Source: Desulfurivibrio sp044068625 (GTDB lineage Bacteria; Desulfobacterota; Desulfobulbia; Desulfobulbales; Desulfurivibrionaceae). Taken from it: a stretch of 64,000 nucleotides of DNA. Position numbers and translations under genes: made by a program. The stretch's first letter is position 1. Every line of letters begins with the position of its first letter. Of this stretch, positions 51,286-59,772 are shown piece after piece. The DNA lies in the NCBI RefSeq assembly GCF_044068625.1, contig NZ_JBIPKH010000007.1, forward strand, positions 65,784 to 129,783. The letters are read 5' to 3'. The notes beneath the pieces were generated by a model. The model was not told the origin of the DNA and searched no databases. It saw only the letters and a list, made by a program, of their open reading frames with translations.

Positions 51286-51308
51286 TGCTTCTCCTGAATA
51301 GTTCCTGT

Positions 51309-51677
51309 TTATTTCTTGGACTTAACGGCCGCCCGACGCGGGCCCTTGCGGGTCCGGGCGTTGGTATGAGTACGCTGGCCGCGGCAGGGCAACCCCTTGC
51401 GATGCCGCAAACCCCGGTAGCAACCAAGGTCCATCAAGCGTTTAATATCCATGCCCACTTCCCGGCGCCGGTCACCCTCGACCACAAACTGCTCTTCAAT
51501 AACCTTACGAATATCGGCGATCTCGTTTTCGGTCACATCGTCGCTGTTCCGGTCATGGGGCATCTTGGCCAGATCGAGAATCCTGCGGGCGGAAGAGCGG
51601 CCAATCCCGTGAATATAGGTCAGAGCCACTTCCATATGCTTGTTTTTGGGAATATCAACACCAGCTAAACGTGCCAA
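51309..51677 (-). CDS. rpsM: 30S ribosomal protein S13
   Basis: A 122-aa S13 starting MARLAGVDIPKNKHMEVALTYIHGIG, with CYRGLRHRKGLPCRGQRTHTNARTRKG near the end. It bridges the 30S head to the 50S subunit and P-site tRNA. It follows rpmJ and opens the rpsM-rpsK-rpsD-rpoA-rplQ part of the cluster. Confidence 0.97.
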   Translation of the reverse strand: MARLAGVDIPKNKHMEVALTYIHGIGRSSARRILDLAKMPHDRNSDDVTENEIADIRKVIEEQFVVEGDRRREVGMDIKRLMDLGCYRGLRHRKGLPCRGQRTHTNARTRKGPRRAAVKSKK

Positions 51678-51734
51678 GGTTCTCCTCCATCAGCCTGTCT
51701 GTCAATCATCGGCAGCATTGCCGATAACAAAAAT

Positions 51735-51848
51735 TTATCCCTGACGCTGCTTGTGTTTCTTGTTTTTACAAGAAACACGAATCACGCCTTTGCGTTTAAA
51801 GACGCGGCAATCACTGCAAATTTTCTTTACCGAAGCCTGTACTTTCAT
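51735..51848 (-). CDS. rpmJ: 50S ribosomal protein L36
   Basis: A 37-aa L36 (MKVQASVKKICSDCRVFKRK and a basic tail ending HKQRQG). Cys11, Cys14, Cys27 and His32 form the zinc knuckle of the zinc-type L36. It lies between infA and rpsM in the usual place. Confidence 0.95.
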   Translation of the reverse strand: MKVQASVKKICSDCRVFKRKGVIRVSCKNKKHKQRQG

Positions 51849-51875
51849 TTCGACACCTCGTGTTAGCGGCCAGTC

Positions 51876-52103
51876 CTAACGTTTATTTTTGGACCGGAAT
51901 GTCACTCGGCCACGGGTAAGGTCATAGGGAGAAAGCTCCACTGTGACCCGATCACCGGGCAGAATTTTAATAAAATGCATCCGCATCTTGCCGGAGATAT
52001 GGGCCAGCACCCGGTGGCCATTATCCAACTCAACCCGAAACATCGCGTTGGGCAACGGCTCGATGATGGTTCCTTCTACGGTAATCGGTTCTTCTTTCGC
52101 CAT
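51876..52103 (-). CDS. infA: Translation initiation factor IF-1
   Basis: A 75-aa OB-fold protein: MAKEEPITVEGTIIEPLPNA, then FRVELDNGHRVLAHISGKMRMH and LSPYDLTRGRVTFR. It blocks the ribosomal A site at initiation. It lies just downstream of a TATAAT promoter and the terminator that follows map. Confidence 0.97.
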   Translation of the reverse strand: MAKEEPITVEGTIIEPLPNAMFRVELDNGHRVLAHISGKMRMHFIKILPGDRVTVELSPYDLTRGRVTFRSKNKR

Positions 52104-52155
52104 AAGCTGCTGTCTTCACCCGGCGGCATCTGGTGCCGCAAATGGAAAATTCGTT

Positions 52156-52161
52156 ATTATA
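52156..52161 (-). promoter_or_regulatory. Promoter -10 box upstream of infA
   Basis: A perfect minus-strand TATAAT lies about 53 bp upstream of the infA ATG, directly after the T-run of the terminator. A weak TTGTCG at 19 bp spacing could serve as -35. It suggests that infA and the genes after it start from their own promoter. Confidence 0.55.
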
Positions 52162-52165
52162 ACGT

Positions 52166-52211
52166 AAAAAAAAAATTTGCCGACAACTTTTTAAGCCCGC
52201 TTCGGCAAATT
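52166..52211 (-). terminator. Intrinsic terminator after map
   Basis: On the minus strand, arms of 10 bp (AATTTGCCGA and TCGGCAAATT) around an 18-nt loop are followed by a run of ten T. It lies 12 bp past the map stop and should end transcripts of the S10-spc part of the cluster. Confidence 0.85.
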
Positions 52212-52223
52212 GCTAAATAAACT

Positions 52224-53003
52224 TCAGATCCGGATCAAATCAGCATCGCCGCTGAGTACCAGGGGACCGTTTTCCGTAACCGCCACCGAATGCTCGAAGT
52301 GGGCCGAGGGTAAACGATCCTTGGTTATCACCGTCCAGCCATCCGCCAAAACCTTAACCTCATGGGTTCCGATATTGACCATGGGTTCGATGGCCAAAAC
52401 CATGCCGGCCACCAGCCGTACCGAACCACTGCTCCGCACATAATTGGGAATCTCGGGAGCCTCGTGAAGGCTCCTGCCGATCCCATGGCCCACAAACTGG
52501 CGAACCACTGAAAAACCCCGGCGCTCCACGTGCTCCTGAACCGCCTGGGCAATATCGTTAATCCGATTTCCCACTCGAACCTGGGCAATACCCTGTTGCA
52601 GCGACTCTCTGGTCACCTGCAACAGTTTCGCGGTTTGGGCGGGAATTTTCCCCACCGGCAGGGTAACGGCGGCATCTCCGTAAAATTCCCGCCACTTCAC
52701 CCCGAAGTCGATACTGACGATATCCCCCTCGCGGACCACCACCTTTTTGGAGGGAATCCCGTGCACCACCTGCTCGTTCAGAGATACACACAGGCTACCC
52801 GGAAACCCCCGATAACCCTTGAAGGCTGGTATTCCTCCCCTCTCGCGAACAAACTCTTCCGCCCAGGTGTCGAGTTGAGCGGTACTTACTCCGGGACGAA
52901 TCCTGGCGCTGAGCATGGTCAGGGTGGCGGCCACCAGTTGGTTGGCCTCCCGCATTATCTCCAGCTCTTCCGCCGATTTGAGGATTATTGACCCGGCCCC
53001 CAT
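52224..53003 (-). CDS. map: Methionine aminopeptidase type I
   Basis: A 259-aa enzyme that removes N-terminal Met. Metal ligands are visible in SIDFGVKWREFYGDAA (two Asp), GHGIGRSLHEAPEIPN (His), LAIEPMV (Glu) and a last Glu near ENGPL. It follows secY by 12 bp. adk, often between secY and map, is absent here. Confidence 0.96.
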   Translation of the reverse strand: MGAGSIILKSAEELEIMREANQLVAATLTMLSARIRPGVSTAQLDTWAEEFVRERGGIPAFKGYRGFPGSLCVSLNEQVVHGIPSKKVVVREGDIVSIDFGVKWREFYGDAAVTLPVGKIPAQTAKLLQVTRESLQQGIAQVRVGNRINDIAQAVQEHVERRGFSVVRQFVGHGIGRSLHEAPEIPNYVRSSGSVRLVAGMVLAIEPMVNIGTHEVKVLADGWTVITKDRLPSAHFEHSVAVTENGPLVLSGDADLIRI

Positions 53004-53015
53004 GAAATCGACCCG

Positions 53016-54320
53016 CTACCTCCGGCCCTTGAAGCGTCCCTGTTTCAGAAAGCCATCATAGTTACGCATCATGGTGTGAGACTCGATCTGGCCGATGGTA
53101 TCGATTGAAACCGCCACCACGATCAACAGGGCGGTGCCGCCAAAATAGAAGGGCACGTTGAATTCACTAATCAACACGGTGGGCAACACGCAGATGGCGC
53201 TCATGTAGATGGCACCCACCACGGTGAGCCGGGTGATAACCTTGTCCAGAAAATCGGCGGTCTTTTTACCGGGACGAACCCCCGGAATAAAACCGCCGTT
53301 GCGTTTAAGGTTTTCCGATACATCCACCGGATTGAAGGTAACCGCCACGTAAAAGAAGCAGAAGAAAACCAAAAAAGCCACAAAAACAATCGTGTGGGGC
53401 AAGCTGCCCCAGGCCATCATGGCGCTGGCTCGCTGCACCCAATCGATCTGGATAAAGTTGCCCACCGTTTCGGGAAACATCATGATCGAAGAGGCAAAAA
53501 TAGCGGGAATTACCCCGGCCATATTCACCTTAAGCGGCAGATGAGACTGCTGGCCGCCATACATCCGCCGCCCCACCATCCGTTTGGCGTACTGAACCGG
53601 AACCCGGCGTTGAGCGGTCTCGACAAACACGATGAAGCCAGTAACCCCCAAAACCATGATCAGCAGCAGGGGCAGGAAAACCAGGGCCAGCTCGCCGGTC
53701 CCGGCCATCCGGAAGGTATTGACCAGGGCTGAAGGCATACTGGCGACAATACCGGCGTAGATAATCAGGGAGATCCCATTGCCAATCCCACGTTCGGTGA
53801 TCTGCTCCCCCAGCCACATCAGAAAGGCGGTGCCGCAGGTCAGGGTGAGCATGGTCATCAGACGAAAGCCCCAGCCCGGATCGATCACCACCGGCACACC
53901 CCCGGGAGCACTCATCCCCTCCAGGCCGATACTGATAAACATCCCCTGGACCAAGGCCAGTCCGATGGTGGCGTAGCGGGTGTACTGGGTTATCTTCTGG
54001 CGGCCCGATTCGCCCTCTTTCTTGAGGGCCTCAAGATAGGGGACCACCACGGTAAGCAACTGAAAAATAATCGAGGCACTGATGTAGGGCATGATCCCCA
54101 GGGCAAAAATGGAAAAATTCTCCAAGGCCCCGCCGGTGAACATGTTAAACATGTCGAAGAGACCACCCACCTGCTCGAAAAAAGCGGAGATTGCCTCGCC
54201 GTCGATCCCCGGTGTCGGCACCTGGACACCAGCCCGGTAAACCGCCAGCATGGCCAGAACGAAAAAAATCCTCCGGCGCAGCTCGGGAATCCTGGCGGCA
54301 CTGCCTACCCCTGCCTGCAT
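53016..54320 (-). CDS. secY: Protein translocase subunit SecY
   Basis: A 434-aa ten-helix membrane channel subunit. Family segments: GALENFSIFALGIMPYISASIIFQLL, GIGNGISLIIYAGI, and QSHLPLKVNMAGVIPAIFASS. It forms the Sec translocon with SecE and SecG. It starts 3 bp after the rplO stop. Confidence 0.97.
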   Translation of the reverse strand: MQAGVGSAARIPELRRRIFFVLAMLAVYRAGVQVPTPGIDGEAISAFFEQVGGLFDMFNMFTGGALENFSIFALGIMPYISASIIFQLLTVVVPYLEALKKEGESGRQKITQYTRYATIGLALVQGMFISIGLEGMSAPGGVPVVIDPGWGFRLMTMLTLTCGTAFLMWLGEQITERGIGNGISLIIYAGIVASMPSALVNTFRMAGTGELALVFLPLLLIMVLGVTGFIVFVETAQRRVPVQYAKRMVGRRMYGGQQSHLPLKVNMAGVIPAIFASSIMMFPETVGNFIQIDWVQRASAMMAWGSLPHTIVFVAFLVFFCFFYVAVTFNPVDVSENLKRNGGFIPGVRPGKKTADFLDKVITRLTVVGAIYMSAICVLPTVLISEFNVPFYFGGTALLIVVAVSIDTIGQIESHTMMRNYDGFLKQGRFKGRR

Positions 54321-54323
54321 AAA

Positions 54324-54776
54324 TTACCCTTGGGCCTCAGCGCTAACGGTTCCACCGGCCGCTTCAATCTTGCCGCGGGCCGACTCGCTAACCTTGTCCA
54401 CGGTCACGGTCAGGGCGACGGTCAATTCGCCATCACCCAGCACTTTAATCAGCTGCTCCTTGGCGGAGATCAAGCCGGCGGCCTGCAGGGTGGCCCGGTC
54501 AACCACGCTGCCGGCCTCAAAATCGTTGAGGTCACGCAGGTTAACCACCGCATACTGTTTGCGGAAGGGGTTCCGGAAGCCACGCTTGGGCAGACGGCGC
54601 TGCAGAGGCATTTGGCCACCCTCAAATCCGGGCTTGATACCGCTGCCGGAGCGGGCCTTGAAACCCTTATGGCCACGACCGGCAGTTTTACCCAGGCCGG
54701 AACCGGGGCCACGCCCCAGTCTTTTCCTCTGTTTGCGGGAACCGGGATGCGGTGAAAGATTACTCAGATTCAACAT
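54324..54776 (-). CDS. rplO: 50S ribosomal protein L15
   Basis: A 150-aa L15 starting MLNLSNLSPHPGSRKQRKRL, with the Gly-rich GRGPGSGLGKTAGRGHKGFKAR and FEGGQMPLQRRLPKRG. It overlaps the rpmD end by 7 bp, a sign of coupled translation. Confidence 0.97.
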   Translation of the reverse strand: MLNLSNLSPHPGSRKQRKRLGRGPGSGLGKTAGRGHKGFKARSGSGIKPGFEGGQMPLQRRLPKRGFRNPFRKQYAVVNLRDLNDFEAGSVVDRATLQAAGLISAKEQLIKVLGDGELTVALTVTVDKVSESARGKIEAAGGTVSAEAQG

Positions 54777-54961
54777 TGAATTTCCTCCACGTCCACCAGG
54801 TGACGGACCTTGGCGACCATGCCCCGCAGTTCCGGGGTATCCTTGCGGACGATGGTCTTGTTGGTTCTGGTCAGGCCGAGACCGGTCAGGGTCTGACGAA
54901 TTTTAGCAGTGCTGCCGATGGCGCTCTTGCGCAGGGTCAGCTTAAGGTCGGTGGTAGCCAT
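54770..54961 (-). CDS. rpmD: 50S ribosomal protein L30
   Basis: A 63-aa L30: MATTDLKLTLRKSAIGSTAK, then LTGLGLTRTNKTIVRKDTPELRGMV. It lies between rpsE and rplO as in most spc operons. Confidence 0.96.
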   Translation of the reverse strand: MATTDLKLTLRKSAIGSTAKIRQTLTGLGLTRTNKTIVRKDTPELRGMVAKVRHLVDVEEIQC

Positions 54962-54984
54962 GATATACCTCGGCGTAAAACAAG

Positions 54985-55491
54985 TTAACTGGTTATTTCT
55001 TCAACTTTCTTGCCCCGCATGGCGGCGATCCGGCGAGGACTGCGGAGACGGCGCAGACCGTCCAGGGTCGCCTTTACCATGTTGTGGGGGTTATGCGAAC
55101 CAATACATTTGGTCAGAATATTATGAATTCCGGCGGCTTCCAACACCGCCCGCACCGGGCCGCCGGCAATAACGCCGGTACCGGCGGCGGCGGGCTTCAG
55201 CAGGACCTGACCGGCGCCAAACTTACCCATGATCTCGTGGGGGATACTGACATCGCTTACCGAAACCAGCTGCATATCCTTGCGAGCCCTTTCCACGCCC
55301 TTGCGGATCGCTTCCGGGACCTGATTGGCCTTGCCCAGTCCGTAACCAACCCGGCCCTGACCGTCACCAACCACCACGATGGCACTGAAATTGAACCGCC
55401 GACCACCCTTGACCACTTTGGCCGTACGGTTGATGAAGACAATTTTTTCGATCAGCTGATCGTCGCTATTGCCGCTTTTGTATTCCGCCAA
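54985..55491 (-). CDS. rpsE: 30S ribosomal protein S5
   Basis: A 168-aa S5 with the double-stranded RNA-binding segment LIEKIVFINRTAKVVKGGRRFNFSAIVVVGDGQGRVGYGLGKA and GVIAGGPVRAVLEAAG. It helps translation fidelity. It follows rplR. Confidence 0.97.
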   Translation of the reverse strand: MAEYKSGNSDDQLIEKIVFINRTAKVVKGGRRFNFSAIVVVGDGQGRVGYGLGKANQVPEAIRKGVERARKDMQLVSVSDVSIPHEIMGKFGAGQVLLKPAAAGTGVIAGGPVRAVLEAAGIHNILTKCIGSHNPHNMVKATLDGLRRLRSPRRIAAMRGKKVEEITS

Positions 55492-55525
55492 GGTACACCC
55501 CCAAGCAATATAAGTTTAAATGTTG

Positions 55526-55894
55526 TTAGAAATCGAGGCCGCCTTCGCGGGCGCCATCGGACAAGGCCTTGACCCGGCCGTGATAGATGTAACCACCACG
55601 GTCGAAAACCACCTTCTCCACGCCCCGGGTCTTGGCCAGTTCCGCCAAGCGGAGTCCGACCTCCTTGGCCAGGGCGGTTTTACCCTTGGCTTCGGTGGAG
55701 GGGGCAAAATCCTTGCTGGCCGTGGAGAGCGCCGCAATGGTATGCCCGGCCGTGTCATCAATAAGCTGCCCGTAAATATGGCGGGCGCTTTTGAAAACCC
55801 GCAGACGCGGACGTTCGGCCGTACCGGTGATTTTTTTTCTGATCCGCTTAATGCGCTTGTCACGGGCCATCGCCCTGCCATTCATCTTTGCCAT
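55526..55894 (-). CDS. rplR: 50S ribosomal protein L18
   Basis: A 122-aa L18 (MAKMNGRAMARDKRIKRIRK, then ERPRLRVFKSARHIYGQLID and VVFDRGGYIYHGRVKALSDGAREGGLDF). It binds 5S rRNA. ATG 55894 is chosen over a longer frame that starts at 55936. Confidence 0.96.
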   Translation of the reverse strand: MAKMNGRAMARDKRIKRIRKKITGTAERPRLRVFKSARHIYGQLIDDTAGHTIAALSTASKDFAPSTEAKGKTALAKEVGLRLAELAKTRGVEKVVFDRGGYIYHGRVKALSDGAREGGLDF

Positions 55895-55962
55895 TTCTTC
55901 GCCTATACCACCAAGGTTGAAACCATATCCGGCCAATACCGTAATTGTTTAATCACCATCAA

Positions 55963-56499
55963 TTACTTGGACTTAGTTTTGCCGGCCTTCCTTGCAATGT
56001 ACTCATTCTCGTAGCGGATCCCCTTCCCTTTGTATGGTTCGGGCTTACGCACCTCACGGATCCGGGCCGCGGTTTGACCAAGCAGCTCTTTGTCGATGGA
56101 CTCCAGAGTTACGGCGTTCTTCTCCACCGCGGCGGAAACGCCGTCGGGCAGAGCAAAGGAAACCACGTTGGAGTAGCCCACACTGAGGTTGAGGGTGTTA
56201 CCCTTGGCCTCAACCCGATAGCCAACCCCCTCCACCAGCAGTTTCTTCTGAAAACCCTTCTCCACCCCGATCACCATGTTGTTGATCAGGGTACGGGTCA
56301 AGCCGGTGAATGCCCTGGTCCGCTGGGAGTTATCGCGGGCCTTGACCTGAATCCGGCCATCGGTCTGCTCCAGGGCGATCTCCGGCCGAATTTCACGGTT
56401 AAGCTTGCCCTTGGGACCGGTCACACTGACCTGGGATCCCTTGATATCTACCTTGACTGCGCCGGGAACATCAATCGGCTGATTGCCTATTCTGGACAT
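55963..56499 (-). CDS. rplF: 50S ribosomal protein L6
   Basis: A 178-aa L6 starting MSRIGNQPIDVPGAVKVDIK, with VTGPKGKLNREI and the C-terminal RIREVRKPEPYKGKGIRYENEYIARKAGK. It sits between rpsH and rplR. Confidence 0.97.
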   Translation of the reverse strand: MSRIGNQPIDVPGAVKVDIKGSQVSVTGPKGKLNREIRPEIALEQTDGRIQVKARDNSQRTRAFTGLTRTLINNMVIGVEKGFQKKLLVEGVGYRVEAKGNTLNLSVGYSNVVSFALPDGVSAAVEKNAVTLESIDKELLGQTAARIREVRKPEPYKGKGIRYENEYIARKAGKTKSK

Positions 56500-56566
56500 T
56501 GTATCACTCCTTAATCAAACAGGTACCGGTCGGGGTAACTGTCATCGCTGTTCCTGGATAGCAGGA

Positions 56567-56965
56567 CTACCAAACCTCGCAAAGCAGCTCACCACCAACC
56601 TGCTGCTCCCGGGCCTGCCTGTCACTCATGATCCCCTTGGAGGTGGAAATAATCGCCACCCCCAACCCACTCATAACCTTGGGAATCTGATCATGCTTGA
56701 CGTAAAGTCGACGGCCCGGTTTGCTGCGGCGGCGAATACCGGTGATGACCTGCTGGTTGCGTTCATCGTAACGCAGCTGGATTTTGATCACCCCCTGCTT
56801 GTTGTCTTCGATGATCTGGTAATCGCCGATGAAACCTTCCTGTTTAAGAATCGAGGCCAGACCGTATTTAACCTTGGACATCGGCACATCGACACTCTCG
56901 TGGCCGACCATCCCGGCATTGCGTATCCTGGTCAGCATGTCGGCCAGCGGATCACTCATCGCCAT
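56567..56965 (-). CDS. rpsH: 30S ribosomal protein S8
   Basis: A 132-aa S8: MAMSDPLADMLTRIRNAGM, then RISKPGRRLYVKHDQIPKVMSGLG-like and GIMSDRQAREQQVGGELLCEVW. It is a primary 16S rRNA binder and, in some bacteria, an operon repressor. Confidence 0.97.
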   Translation of the reverse strand: MAMSDPLADMLTRIRNAGMVGHESVDVPMSKVKYGLASILKQEGFIGDYQIIEDNKQGVIKIQLRYDERNQQVITGIRRRSKPGRRLYVKHDQIPKVMSGLGVAIISTSKGIMSDRQAREQQVGGELLCEVW

Positions 56966-57066
56966 TGCTACAGACTCCCGTTACCTGTTAGTAATAAAAA
57001 AAGCCGGAGATGCGGTTTGCGCCCGGCGCATTTTTCGTTGTCAACCCGTAGGGATATCCCCCGGCG

Positions 57067-57252
57067 TTACCAACTTGACTTGGTTACCCCGGCAATCTCG
57101 CCCTTGGAAGCCAGGGAGCGCAGACAGATTCGGCACACCCCAAACTTCCGGTAGAAAGCCCGGGGACGGCCACACAGGCCGCAACGATTATAATCCCGAA
57201 CCTTGAACTTAGGTTTCCGATTACACTTAGCGATCATCGATTTCTTTGCCAA
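57067..57252 (-). CDS. rpsN: 30S ribosomal protein S14 (zinc type)
   Basis: A 61-aa short S14 with zinc ligands in CGLCGRPRAFYRKFGVCRIC (CXXC twice). It is the zinc-containing form. It sits between rplE and rpsH. Confidence 0.97.
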   Translation of the reverse strand: MAKKSMIAKCNRKPKFKVRDYNRCGLCGRPRAFYRKFGVCRICLRSLASKGEIAGVTKSSW

Positions 57253-57285
57253 CTGAAGCCTCCCGACCTTGCGTTGCTTTAGCTA

Positions 57286-57825
57286 TTACTTTCTGAACGG
57301 CATGCCCAGCGCCCTGAGGAGAAAACGGCCTTCTTTGTCGGTCTTGGCCGTAGTCGTAATGGCGATGTTCAAGCCCTTGATCTTGTCGATCTTGTCATAG
57401 TCAATTTCGGGGAAAATAATGTGTTCCTTAATTCCCACCGAGTAATTGCCCCGGCCGTCGAAGGCCTTGAAGGAAACGCCGCGAAAGTCGCGCACCCGAG
57501 GCATCGCCACATGGACCAACTTGGCCAGGAAGTCATACATCCGATCCCCGCGCAGGGTAACCCGGCAACCAATCGGCATCCCCTCCCGCAGCTTGAAGGT
57601 AGCGATCGACTTCTTGGCCTTGGTGACCACCGCCTTCTGCCCGGCGATCATGGTCAGCTCCTGGCTGGCGCTTTCAACGATCTTGGGGTTCTGCACCGCT
57701 TCACCCAAACCCATATTGAGGGTAATCTTCTCCAGTTTGGGCACTTCCATGATGTTGCCGTAGCCGAACTCCTGCATCAGTTGCGGCACACACTCATCGG
57801 TGTAATACTGTTTCATTCCAGCCAT
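57286..57825 (-). CDS. rplE: 50S ribosomal protein L5
   Basis: A 179-aa L5: KITLNMGLGEAVQNPK, GMPIGCRVTLRGDRMYDFL and NYSVGIKEHIIFPEIDYDK. It binds 5S rRNA and touches P-site tRNA. It lies between rplX and rpsN. Confidence 0.97.
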   Translation of the reverse strand: MAGMKQYYTDECVPQLMQEFGYGNIMEVPKLEKITLNMGLGEAVQNPKIVESASQELTMIAGQKAVVTKAKKSIATFKLREGMPIGCRVTLRGDRMYDFLAKLVHVAMPRVRDFRGVSFKAFDGRGNYSVGIKEHIIFPEIDYDKIDKIKGLNIAITTTAKTDKEGRFLLRALGMPFRK

Positions 57826-57880
57826 GCTCTAACGCCTCCAGCGCGGAGTGGTAATTATATCAACTGACAAAATCGGTCGG

Positions 57881-58216
57881 TTATGCCTTGGCCTCAACCG
57901 ACTCGTTACACTTTTTGCAGATTCTGACCTTGGTGCCGTCCTCGAGGATCTTGCGACCAATCCTGGAGGTCTGGGCGCATTTGGGACAGATCAGCTTCAG
58001 GTTGGAGATCGCCACCGGGGCTTCCTTTTCGATGATTCCGCCCTGCTGATTAAGCTGGCTGGGCTTGGTGTGGCGCTTGATCATGTTGATCTTTTCCACC
58101 ACCGCCCGGCCCTGGCTGCGATCAACCTTGATCACTTTGCCGACTCGCCCCTTATCCCGACCGGTGATCACTTCCACCCGGTCATTTACCTTTAAATGCG
58201 TTTTCGCGTTATGCAT
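57881..58216 (-). CDS. rplX: 50S ribosomal protein L24
   Basis: A 111-aa L24 with a KOW motif (VEVITGRDKGRVGKVIKVDR) and a C-terminal zinc-like CPKC...CKKC pair. ATG 58216 is preferred because GAGG lies 9 nt upstream; an in-frame ATG two codons earlier (58222) is too close to that site. Confidence 0.95.
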   Translation of the reverse strand: MHNAKTHLKVNDRVEVITGRDKGRVGKVIKVDRSQGRAVVEKINMIKRHTKPSQLNQQGGIIEKEAPVAISNLKLICPKCAQTSRIGRKILEDGTKVRICKKCNESVEAKA

Positions 58217-58290
58217 CTTCATTCGCCTCAAATTTGAAATGCGGCGGGGCCCAGTGCCTAGCCTGGCAGGTCCCAACCGTCAAAATCGTT

Positions 58291-58659
58291 CTAGAGAACC
58301 TCGGGGGCCAGGGAAACAATCTTCATGAACCCCTTGGGCCGCAACTCTCTGGCCACCGGCCCAAAAATACGGGTACCGATGGGATCGCCGGCGTTATTAA
58401 CCAGCACAGCGGAGTTCTCGTCGAAACGAACGGCGGTGTCATCAAGCCGGCGAATCTCCTTCTTGGTGCGAACCACCACCGCCTTGACCACGTCACCCTT
58501 CTTAACCTTGGCGTTGGGGATAGCCTCCTTGACGGAAACCACCACCACGTCACCGATACTGGCATAACGACGGCCCGTGCCGCCGAGTACCCGAATGCAC
58601 ATCACCTTCTTGGCTCCGGAGTTGTCGGCCACGTTTAATACACTTTGTGTCTGAATCAT
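58291..58659 (-). CDS. rplN: 50S ribosomal protein L14
   Basis: A 122-aa L14 starting MIQTQSVLNVADNSGAKKVMC, with GDVVVVSVKEAIPNAKVKKGDVVKAVVVRTKKE and RIFGPVARELR. It contributes to an intersubunit bridge. It follows rpsQ. Confidence 0.97.
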   Translation of the reverse strand: MIQTQSVLNVADNSGAKKVMCIRVLGGTGRRYASIGDVVVVSVKEAIPNAKVKKGDVVKAVVVRTKKEIRRLDDTAVRFDENSAVLVNNAGDPIGTRIFGPVARELRPKGFMKIVSLAPEVL

Positions 58660-58747
58660 GATCTCACCTGCTTATCCGGCAGTCAGTTAAATGCCAGCCC
58701 TCTGCCCCGGGCACGGCACACCCCAAGTTTCTTCGCGCAATGGGCCC

Positions 58748-59008
58748 CTAAACCGCCTTCTCAAGAATGGCCCGTAACCGCCACCGCTTTTTGCGGCTCA
58801 GGGGACGACACTCTTCGACCAGCACCCGATCACCGACATTGCAGGCATTTTCCGGATCGTCGGCCAGATACTTAACGTGGCGACGCATAAATTTGCCATA
58901 GAGTTTATGGGGGGTAAGGCGGGTGGTCTGGATTACGATGCTCTTATCCATTTTGTTGCTGACCACCAAACCGACCTGGGTCTTCTTGGTTCCTTGTCCT
59001 GCGCTCAT
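58748..59008 (-). CDS. rpsQ: 30S ribosomal protein S17
   Basis: An 86-aa OB-fold S17: KTQVGLVVSNKMDKSIVIQT, then KYLADDPENACNVGDRVLVEECRPLSRKKRW. It lies between rpmC and rplN. Confidence 0.97.
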   Translation of the reverse strand: MSAGQGTKKTQVGLVVSNKMDKSIVIQTTRLTPHKLYGKFMRRHVKYLADDPENACNVGDRVLVEECRPLSRKKRWRLRAILEKAV

Positions 59009-59099
59009 TTATCAAATCCCGAATGATATTTTTTCCGGCACTGCTGCCGACCATGGGCAATCGGCTTTGTGCCGACGAATTATAATTCGAGGCGGCGGC

Positions 59100-59291
59100 T
59101 CAGCGGCTCGCCGTCTCCTGGAGCACGGTTTTAATCCGGCTGATCGCCTTGCGGGTCTGCTGGATCTTGGCGGTATTCTCCAGGGGGCGAATACCATGCT
59201 GAAACTTGAGCCGGCAGAGTTCTTCCGAAAGCTCACGCACCTTGGCGCCCATCTCATCAGCGCTCATGAGTCGAATATCTTTAATCTTCAT
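59100..59291 (-). CDS. rpmC: 50S ribosomal protein L29
   Basis: A 63-aa two-helix L29: MKIKDIRLMSADEMGAKVRE, then LKFQHGIRPLENTAKIQQTRKAISRIKT. Its start overlaps the rplP stop by 4 bp (ATGA). Confidence 0.95.
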   Translation of the reverse strand: MKIKDIRLMSADEMGAKVRELSEELCRLKFQHGIRPLENTAKIQQTRKAISRIKTVLQETASR

Positions 59292-59704
59292 AGCGTGCTA
59301 TCCATATCGATAATCTTGGTGGGAAAGGGCAGCTTGTTGGCCGCCAGCCGCAGGGCCTCCCGGGCCAGTTCACCGTCAACGCCGGCCAGTTCGTAGAGAA
59401 TCCGACCGGGTTTGATGATGGCCACCCAGCCTTCCGGGCTGCCCTTACCTTTACCCATCCGGGTTTCGGCTGGCTTCCTGGTGAAGGGCTTGTCGGGAAA
59501 GATCCGGATCCACATCTTGCCACCGCGCTTGACTTTACGGTTGATGGCAATACGGGCGGCCTCGATCTGCTGAGAGGTCATCCGGCCACAGCCCACCGCC
59601 TTCAAGGCATACTCGCCATAGGCAATGGAAGAACCTCGGTGGGCGGCACCGGTCATCCGGCCCTTGAACACCTTTCTATGTTTAACCTTTTTGGGACTGA
59701 GCAT
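59288..59704 (-). CDS. rplP: 50S ribosomal protein L16
   Basis: A 138-aa L16 starting MLSPKKVKHRKVFKGRM, with RMTSQQIEAARIAINRKVKRGGKMWIRIFPDKPFTRKPAETRMGKGKG. It helps tRNA placement in the A site. It follows rpsC. Confidence 0.97.
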   Translation of the reverse strand: MLSPKKVKHRKVFKGRMTGAAHRGSSIAYGEYALKAVGCGRMTSQQIEAARIAINRKVKRGGKMWIRIFPDKPFTRKPAETRMGKGKGSPEGWVAIIKPGRILYELAGVDGELAREALRLAANKLPFPTKIIDMDSTL

Positions 59705-59772
59705 CTCTTTATCCTAAGCTGTTGTGCTGTTGAATAATCCGGCAAAAACCGTGACCGGTCTCCGTTCCGAGG

